From Ornithodoros turicata (lineage: Eukaryota; Arthropoda; Arachnida; Ixodida; Argasidae): a DNA stretch of 64,000 nt. Positions 47,171 to 64,000 of this stretch are shown one piece after another; the stretch's first letter is position 1; every line of letters begins with the position of its first letter. Location of the stretch: positions 89,756,160-89,820,159 of the forward strand of contig NC_088202.1 of assembly GCF_037126465.1 (NCBI RefSeq). The letters are read 5' to 3'. The notes beneath the pieces are model-generated. The model made no database searches. It had not been told where the DNA came from and was given only the letters and a program-made list of their open reading frames with translations. The position numbers were made by a program, and so were the translations under genes.

Positions 47171-49321
47171 TTTACAATGTAACATAAGCATCTATCTGAC
47201 ATCTGTTTGTTAGCACTGTTTGTTAGCAGTGTTTAAGTGCACCTCCGTTTAGGCTCTCGCTGTCGAACCTTCTAGTTTCTCAAACGTAAAAACAGAGCGA
47301 AAACGGATTCGTGGAAACTCCTCCCGTGCAGGGTCCAACCGTCCAAGGAATGTGACCGTCTCGTGTTACAGGAGAGGGAAGCGTCCCCGTACGGGATCAT
47401 ATTACCGAGAGTGTGTGTGTGTGTTTCTCCGTGTAACGCATGTTGTTTTAGAGAGTCGGTCTTGAGTTGGGAATAAAGAAGGTTGGTCCGTGCAATCAGT
47501 GTCCCTTGTCTAACGCAATATTCTACGCTCGCCGTTGGTGGGCACTAATTTAAAAAAATACAAACAAATATATACAAATACATAATAGGGCTGTGCAAAT
47601 ATTAATTTAAAACCCCCAAGATGAATAGTACATCAGGATAAACTCTGTTACTGGGTGCATTATACCCCCTTCAGTGCTGAAATGTCACAGGCTCCAAGAG
47701 GTACTAGAAGGTGCATATCCATCAAGGCATGGATATCCAACAACACTTTAAAAAAGGGGGGCTATGTAGCACGGTGGTTTGGTGCATTTTCATTTCACAC
47801 GAGGCTACACGATAGGCTTCTAAAGCCAGCGTGGATTAGAGAGACAGTGGCAGCCAAATTGCTGTGGAGTTCGAAGGAGGCAAACAAGGTTTGTGACAGA
47901 ATTGCTATTTGGCAGGACTGGCAAGGAGTCTTCTTGGAGCACTTGGAGCAGGACCCGGAGAATCGCTGAGTCGGTTTGGGTCAGGTTGTCTTGCGCTGAG
48001 AGGAGACGTGCGCGATTCCTTCTCGCGGCACCAGAGTCTTCGTCAGTCTTCACTCCTTTGGCTGTGTTCGTTTATCCAAATTGTGCAACACGTGAGTCGG
48101 GGTCGTGATGTATGAGAGTCATCGTACGTCATCGACTCCAGCGACCTGCATCGAGAGGAGAGCCGCTGCGAGTCGACTCTTGAGCACCTATAGAGTTGAA
48201 TCCTCGAATTTTAGAATGGGAGTCACTGACACGTGGATGACGTCACGAGAGCCGCGCAGCAGCATTTTTGCTCACCAAGAGACGGCGGCTCTCTCGACTC
48301 TCGAATCCAATAAACGAACGCAACCTTTATAAGGCCATGAAGCATGTGTCGGCCACAGAAATCACAATGAGCGGCGTCTGCGAGTATATGTCATAGCCGT
48401 TGCACCATTTCCTTAAACGTTTTGTGCCGTTGCGCGAAAAGGAGTGCATGATTTTGTCAGGAAAATGTGCGGCAGGAAAGGGGCTGGGCGTGCCGATATC
48501 GCCCTTCCTGGATCCGCCCACGTCACCGTTGCAAGTAGTGCCACACAGTGTTCGTAGCAGATGAAATTTCAGTGGGATACCTCGCAGCCGCATGCTACGG
48601 TGATGTTACATCACACAGACATGCTTACGTCATGCAGGGAGAACGACTCGACCCTCCAGGTTCATAGTGCACTGCTCACGGCTGCTTTTTCAGGGTGTTT
48701 TTGTATATATTTGGAATGCGTGCAAAAGAAATTTATTAGAATTATGTACAACTCGGTTATGCTACGACAGTTTGAGTCTGCGAAGGGGAGAGGGCAAAAT
48801 TTAGAGAAACCATGTGACGACGTGTCTTTCCACTCACAAGGCAACAACAAAGGGATATTCATAGACAGATATGATTCTCTGCATGAACCCACTGGAAATA
48901 CCACGCGTGCCTCGTAACCTTGAGCTGTTCGCTGTTACCCCCCATATTTGGGAGGGGGACAAATGAGGTCGCTCCACGGACAATAGGTGAGAGTGGGAAA
49001 CAGGGGAGCTGCGCAGCTACCTGACCTACTTGCATAGTGTATTGCACAGTGAAAGGACACTGTCTTCAGTGCACGTATCAGTGTTACCCTTTTTATGTAC
49101 TTTGCACTGGGGTTTTATTGATTTTAAAATGCAGTACCAAACTGCCCAGTCTTTAACCCTTTTCACCGTACCGTGAAAAGGTTCTGCGTGTGGCCCCTGA
49201 TAGACTGCCCAATGAACGAAGCAAAGTTTCGAGCAATGCTAAATGTCACTTCCTTGTCGGGGTAGTGATGTGCTTAACCACAGATGTGCATGTCACTGCA
49301 TGATGCTATGTGTGCTATGTA
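47171..49321. other. Repeat-derived intergenic DNA
   Basis: About 47208-47560 has features of a solitary LTR end: a (GT)n tract, AATAAA near 47472 and a closing GCCGTTGGTGGGCAC that could be a primer-site-like junction. A second copy is needed to prove it. 47681-47969 is open on the plus strand (GTRRCISIKAWIS, VFLEHLEQDPENR) but matches nothing I know. 48100-48330 is rich in GACTC/GAGTC words. Nothing here is supported as a gene. Confidence 0.35.
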
Positions 49322-49974
49322 TAAGGCCCCGACTTTTCGGGGATTCTGCAAAAGTGCACGGAATTTAGGATGTATCGTGGAATTTGGGGTTTTGTATGGA
49401 ATTTCGTGGAACTACGAATCTTGGAATCTTGTGAGGAACAAAGCTTTGGTGCGGGGATGGATGTACCTATGGCTCGCAACGGCCTTCCACCTAGAGAGGA
49501 AAATAAATGTGTACCACGCATCTCATGTTGGCAACACTGGTTAAGCTCACATCCATCCTGTCTTTAGTACTTCTGTTTTGCTCTCATTGGCGATATCCCA
49601 TCTAGCATGTTCCTCACACTGAAGCGTGCAATGACTAAATGTTCCGACTTGGGGAAACGAGGGTACAAAGGTTATTATGGTACTGAGGAATTCTACGAAA
49701 GCGCCCGACTGCTTTCTGTCGTTACTGTGTTTACTATGTTATGCTAGTGTTAAAACAGCACAATGTACCATGTGATGCTTAGCTAAAACTGTATTTATGG
49801 CTTGCAGACACCTTACTTCTACAGTATGTCATGCAAGTTAATAAAGATTTTGTATTCATATACACATATCTCCGTCAGCCTAGATGCGCGAGCACTTGCC
49901 ACGGAAAATTGCAGAATTTCTGATTTCCTGCCACAGAATTGGAGATTTCCTGCAGCAGAAAAACCAGGGCCTTA
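49322..49974. repeat. hAT-type MITE
   Basis: A 653 bp block with ends TAAGGCCCCGACTTTTC and, in reverse complement, TAAGGCCCTGGTTTTTC. The flanking 8-mers GCTATGTA (49314-49321) and ACTATGTA (49975-49982) match at 7 of 8, as expected of an aged hAT target duplication. No transposase. Confidence 0.65.
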
Positions 49975-50312
49975 ACTATGTAACATCCTTTGTTCTGTTC
50001 ATGTTGGATGTCAAACTCAGTACATCAACTGCTTCTTATGACATTAGCGTGTACAACACATGCGTGCTATCGGATATATATGTGAATTTTCGGTCGATCA
50101 ACTGGATCCACTTGATTACACACGGCTATTCCAGTTTAACATTTGTTTGCATTAAACACTGCAGAACCACATACAATAGTAAAACGTTTCGGACATGGAA
50201 CCATCCATAAAATGAAGGACTGCCTGGAACTACGGCTACGAGGTTTTTTTCTACGTAATCTATGAGTGGGCACACCTCATGTATTGTGCTTACATTACTA
50301 GTTGGTTGTCTC

Positions 50313-59155
<8,843 letters not shown>

Positions 59156-59565
59156 CTGTTCATAGGAGAAAGATGGCAATGTGAAATTTTGTTTGCTAAA
59201 ATTACAGTTATCTGCACACCGTGTATTGCTTGCTACTGGATGACTGGATTACTTGCTAACTCTGGATGCCAGCTTTGGTAATCCTGACTACAATGCAGGT
59301 TTCACAATGCAGAAGGAACAATACAAAAACTAGATATTTGAATGCAAACAAGTACAACAGAGGCTGCAACCCAAGAAGCCATACAGGACCAGCCAGCCAG
59401 GAGATACAATGAAAGAGCCTTCATGTGCTCCGTTTCTGTAGAATCTACATCTCTTCGGTCGTTTACGTGGCTGACACAAAAGATATTTCATGTAACCCCT
59501 TGCAGACTACAGAGCATAGTGTGTCTGAGAGCGTTGAGCAAGAAAATCTGCAGAGCAAACTTTAA

Positions 59566-60184
59566 AGGGACACAAAAATGCAGAAACAACTCGTTCTCAG
59601 ACGAAAGCTCCAGTTTCAACAATCACTATGCAACTGAAATTATTTTAATTAGCCATACCGTTTGTCCCAAAAACCCTGTCGAAACATTCACGAAAATACC
59701 GTAGTTGGCGGTGGCCAATTGGATCCTCTAGACGCAGGCATGGCGGCAGCCAATCGGGCAACATAGCACGTGCTCGCGATTCTATCGTGTATCTATGCGT
59801 TTCGAACGTAGTCCTCCCGTGGTCTTGTACACGTACGCTGCTTCATGCGCACTGCTGCGTTCTAAAGAAGGGCCAGCTTAACTGCCACTGGTTACATTAA
59901 TGACAAATGTTCCAATGCTGAGGATTATCCGTAAATCTCACCAGCTGATGCCAGAGGGCAACATTATTTCATTTTATCGGTCGCACTGTTTCTTTAGAGT
60001 GAGGTCACTCCACAGTGGGGCACACGTATCCAGTAGTGCAACTTCCCGATGTGCGAAGGGAAACGATGGCCGCGGGGTGATGCCGAGAGAAGAAAGAGTT
60101 TGGTACCATTTTGAATGTAACTAATTCATAACCGAATAACTTATGACAAAACTGATATATACTTTTAAAACTGACATGTCCTTC
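59566..60184. repeat. TTAA-type MITE, family 2, diverged copy
   Basis: Begins after TTTAAA with GGGACACAAAAATGCAGAAAC and shares internal stretches with 34608-35182 (CAACTYGYTCTCA, GTTTCAA, CCGTTT). The right end near 60184 is weak. Confidence 0.45.
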
Positions 60185-61794
60185 AAGTAAAACAGGTTTA
60201 TACATACTAGCTAGTCCAGAAAACTTTGAGCAAAATGATTACTGATGCAAGGTCTTTCACAAGGGGCTACAGTCTCGCTGAAACATCAAATTTGTATAAA
60301 CGTAAGGCTGCGTTCTCACAGGCCAACTTCCTGCACCAACTCAAACCAATGTCTTATGACCAACTTCAAGACGGTGCTGTCTCCATGTTTACACCAGAAC
60401 CTATTAGATTACAGCGACCATGTCATAAACGGCAACCGCTACGAGGAGCCCATTTGCACGATCTGCTAGAAGTGCTACTCGTCAGCCCACGAGATATCAT
60501 GATTGGGCAATGGAAATTTGAATTTTGAACAGGCAGAAGCGGATGTACGACTACCATAGCAGACAACAGCAAAAGCTCGTATGAAAACATGTAGAATGAT
60601 GTGGATAATCAATTTTAGAAAGAAGCATCTCCCATGGGACATCCACCTTTTGTACAAAACGCTAAGGTAAGCTAAAGTATAAGGTACTGTAGAAATTGAG
60701 GAAGTAAAAACCAGGCTGATGAGTAGCACCACTGCTAGCCTCCAAATGCAGCACTGGGAAAGGGTCCATACGACATGGTTGCTATAATCTAGTAGGTCGT
60801 GGTTTACACGTACCAACTCGGCAACTCCACCAACAAACAACCTTACGGCAATCTGAGTGTATGGGTTCAAATCAAACTGCTGGTGCCTTTTGTTTTTCAA
60901 CTGCCATTATTCAAACCTAAGTCTGTTTATTCTGTTTCACTGCTAGATATTTGCAATGCACCCCCAGTTCAAACAGCCCAGTTTAAAAGTCCTAGTTGAA
61001 ACAGCAGCACGTCGAAACCTCTCGACTGGGAAAAGAAAAAAAAAAACACGAAATCTCAATGCACGCAGAAAAACAGGGGCGAAGTCACGATACTCCCCTG
61101 TACCCTCTATTGGCCCATGCCTCTTTCTCATCATGGGATCCCGGTCATTCCCCGATGCAGCGTAACCGACTACTGAACACCGACGAGCAGTTTCACCACC
61201 CCTCCCGCCTCTCTCCACACAACCGCCACCTTCCACATACGTAGCAGAAAACGGAAATATACCAGCTCTATGAGCAGCCATGCAGCGCCAAGAAACTTGA
61301 CACCATAAAGCCACCGGATGCCAAGGCCTGTCATGCCTTTTCTAATGTAACAATATCAGCAGTCGATCGGCGCGTTGCGCAACAACCCGCAAACTAGGAG
61401 GACAGCGGCATACCAGCTGCCACGCCAATCCTCATCCTACGCACCTGGTATTCGCATTCACGCTTTCAGTACAACCCCATCGCCACCCCGCCCCGCCAAG
61501 TCTCGCTCCGGGAAGTGGGTGGGTGCCCCGCCAAGCCCCGCCCACCATTGCGACAGCACAAACACAACACCCATTTAATTTACGAACGTCACTGTAAACG
61601 GCCGCCACCCAAAAGATGACATCTGCCCAGGAGCCGGGACGGACGGTCACCGAAGCCCCGAAGCCAAGTCATCGCCGAAGCGCAAGCATGCGCAGTATAC
61701 AAGGCCCTCAGTCTCATAACCGGTCCCTGCAGTTCAGATTCAAAGTCCATCATACACAACGAAGTTGAACTCAGAATGAGTTCTGATGTTGAAT

Positions 61795-62190
61795 TCTGAC
61801 CTATGATATGATGGGCTGTGATGTCGAATATTGAGTAATGATGTTATGGGCTATGATGTCAAATGATAAGTAATGATGTGATGGGTTGTGATGTCGAATG
61901 ATGGGTAATGATGTGATGGGCTTGTGATGCTGAATGATGGGCTATGATGTTGAATGATGGGTAATGATGTGATGAGTTGTGATGTTGATGTTGAATGATG
62001 GGCTATGATGGATGGGCTGTGATGTTGAATGATGGGTAATGATGTGATGAGTTGTGATGTTGATGTTGAATGATGGGTAATGATGTGATGAGCTGTGATG
62101 ATGTTGAATGATGGGTTATGATGCGATGAGCTGTGATGGTGATGTTGAGTGATGAGTTATGATGTGATGGGCTGTGATGGTGACGTCGAA
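61795..62190. repeat. TGATG-rich minisatellite
   Basis: About ten imperfect tandem units of 30-45 bp built from TGATGTTGAATGATGGG and TAATGATGTGATGGGCTG. Long open frames across it on either strand are artefacts of the period. Confidence 0.9.
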
Positions 62191-63144
62191 TGAATATTTC
62201 GAAAAATGCCGACCTATGGTCACACGGGCGGATGCAGACCCTCACTTTAGGGGGTGGGTGGTTCTTTGTCAGAGCTAGTGATGGGCCGAGAATCAATGAT
62301 TCCTTCTTGGTGAATGAATCAGTAGCTTGAACTGAGTGAATCGATTCACCTCCCCTAAAAAGATTCGTTCATTGATTCACCTTCCATGACGGTCCTCAAA
62401 AACTACAAAGAAAAAGAGGAAACATTCTGATTTCAAAACATTTGACAGAGGTAGGTGCGGCGCCATCTCTGAATGCGAACTGCAATCACAGCACGCATCC
62501 ACAGTGACATGCGCATGTGCACACATGGTGTGGTCGTATGGTACTCTATGGTGAGTGGGTGAGGGCACGGCAGCACGCAAGCGAGACTGAATCAAACGAA
62601 CGAATCAATTGAATCGGTCTGCACCTTTTGATTCAGTTTGAGTGGTTTGAGTCGTATGAATTACGGCTGGCTGCTGTGCTGCCCTCCTCGAGTCGAAGTG
62701 ACTCGTTTGCCGTGCGTCTTAGGTCACTGATTCATGTAGCAGTCCGTTCACTTCGGACACTTCGAGTTCGAGGGAGAATCTTTGTATGGTTGTGCTTGTG
62801 CGGCTCACAGATTCATTGAGTGATCCATTTGCGATGGAAGTCGGGTTGGTGGTTCGGTTGTGCGCTGTGCTTGTGGGGCTCGTTGTGAAGGACTTGGTGT
62901 TGGCTAGTCCTAGGCTGAAGTTCAAGGTTGGGGTATGTTCATCAACGTGTGAGCTGCCGGGCTCTCAGCGACGCGTTTGTGCCGGTGGGCGGACTGAATT
63001 TTCATGCATATGTTTGGAAGGCAGGATGGTCATGCAGGCTGTGAACTGTGAACGCCAGTAGGCATATGTCGATTTTCAGAATTACTAGGCATCATTGGTG
63101 GCTCGTTCAGGTTCCTGGTTACTGTGTGATACAATACTGGTATA

Positions 63145-64000
63145 CAGTTAAACCTCCCTATAGCGAACTCTCCATGCTGCGAATTTCTCTATTTAGCAAA
63201 CTTTTTCAAATGCTTGTACATTTGTCCCATTGAAGCCCATGTATTTGGGTTTTCCGTACAGCGAAGTGCGTTTGCCCGTGTTCTCTGTGTTACGAAGTTC
63301 CGCGCGTGCTGAACACCTCTCCGATTCTCGGAAATAGTGCGACGTTCCGAACTTTCTGGAATTCAGGGCCATCCGGGGTGCCGGACGCATCATATCCAGG
63401 TCGCTCCTTGTGTTGGAGAAGCCTGTACAAAGGAGAGGTGGTGAAAGGAGGGTGCCGAGGGTTCGGTGACCGGCGCAACCGGCGTGCGCAACCAGCGTTC
63501 GACGAATGAGAAGGAAGGAGAAGGAGGCCCCCTCCTCTCTTCCTACAGTTTACACCCGCCGGTCAGTTGTCACTTTTGGTTCCGCGTGTGAGCGGGTGAA
63601 GTGGACGCCATGGCAAACGTGCTCAAGCGGAAATCGTTGTCCGTAGAATTCCAGCGTTCTGGAAGGCACTTCGTACGCGCTCGCTGTGCTCCAGCGATGG
63701 GAAGAACTTCGAGAACAAGGTGGGGTGCCGGATGATGTTGCACTGGAGGACTTTTTGGACGCCGACTCAACGGCAGTATGCATAGAGGAGCTTACTGAGG
63801 CCGACATTGTCGCCGGTCTGCGTAAGGATACACACGAGGACAGCGAGAGCGACACTGAAGAGGACATGTGTGTGCCATCTGTTAGGGAGGTGCTCGACTC
63901 TATTGACGTGCTCCGATGATACGCGGCATCGAACAAGGACAAGGAGGACGCTCTGGCGGCGCTGGCAAACTATGAACGGTCTGTGACACCGACGTTCTTC
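63145..64000 (+). mobile_element. Tigger/pogo element, internally deleted, cut by the window edge
   Basis: Starts after TA with CAGTTAAACCTCCCTATAGC, a pogo-type end. On the plus strand a transposase start at 63610 (MANVLKRKSLSVE) jumps after about a dozen codons to C-terminal sequence (VLQRWEELREQGGV, ADSTAVCIEELTEADIVAG), so most of the gene, including the catalytic core, is deleted. The right end lies beyond 64000. Its ends differ from those of the Tigger at 23303. Confidence 0.8.

Larger units (their letters stand above)
59156..63144. other. Upstream side of RNF113 with repeats
   Basis: No first exon of RNF113 was recognised here. A MITE of family 2 is at 59566-60184 (listed separately). 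Segments near 60400-60500 and, inverted, near 60725-60800 share words such as AGATTAYAGCRACCATGTC and GTGCTACTCRTCAGCC, so they are oppositely oriented copies of one short repeat. 62270-62650 starts TAGTGATGGGC and is rich in GATTCA/TGAATC words, resembling a hAT-derived repeat. Confidence 0.4.

Noticed and set aside
47681..47969. Plus-strand open frame of about 96 codons
   Set aside because: No recognisable domain and surrounded by retroelement debris; kept only as an unassigned stretch.
60226..60528. Plus-strand frame upstream of RNF113
   Set aside because: Overlaps an inverted short repeat pair (60400-60800) and shows no RNF113-like N-terminal motif.
62003..62296. 97-codon minus-strand His/Ser-rich frame
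   Set aside because: It is a translation of the TGATG minisatellite.

Overview
This window is eukaryotic nuclear DNA, almost certainly from an arthropod and most likely a chelicerate such as a hard tick. Five conserved animal genes are recognisable. Four of them are cut into short exons with GT-AG introns (one GC-AG), and the introns and spacers are packed with transposable elements: mariner, hAT, Tigger/pogo, CR1-like and Gypsy elements, tRNA-derived SINEs and TTAA-flanked MITEs. The tick assignment is inference from the repeat style and the closeness of the proteins to arthropod orthologues; it was not tested against a database.

Layout. 1-9.2 kb: first three coding exons of a G-protein alpha-q gene on the minus strand, with its later exons off the left edge. 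11.3-12.6 kb: a nearly intact mariner. 13.4-22.9 kb: WDR61/SKI8 on the minus strand, eight of about nine exons, its introns carrying SINEs, MITEs and a non-LTR retrotransposon end. 23.3-25.5 kb: a deleted Tigger next to a GGACGTCC-rich inverted-repeat element. 26.9-29.4 kb: a single-exon sorting nexin of SNX19 type (minus). 30.4-33.6 kb: a complete five-exon V-ATPase subunit F gene (plus), divergent from SNX19 across less than 1 kb. 34.6-50 kb: a graveyard of mobile elements, containing a CR1-like element split by a second GGACGTCC-rich element, a 5'-truncated Gypsy element abutting it, a decayed non-LTR reverse transcriptase and several MITEs. 50.3-59.2 kb: RNF113 (CCCH plus RING, minus), six exons, with a mariner and a hAT element side by side in one intron and a double hairpin in another. 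59.2-64 kb: MITEs, a TGATG-rich minisatellite and a Tigger deletion derivative running off the right edge.

The conserved genes are housekeeping or signalling genes with unrelated jobs: receptor signalling, RNA decay and transcription, endolysosomal membranes, proton pumping and splicing. They form no operon-like unit. No complete new multi-gene system was found. The most unusual items are the intronless SNX19 gene, the two copies of the GGACGTCC-rich element, the tandem perfect hairpins in an RNF113 intron, the hAT/mariner pair 12 bp apart, and an unassigned terminal-exon candidate next to the Gypsy 3' end.

Exon boundaries were set by hand from reading frame, splice dinucleotides and phase. 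The exon sums agree with family lengths (for example 119 residues for V-ATPase F), which is the main support for them.
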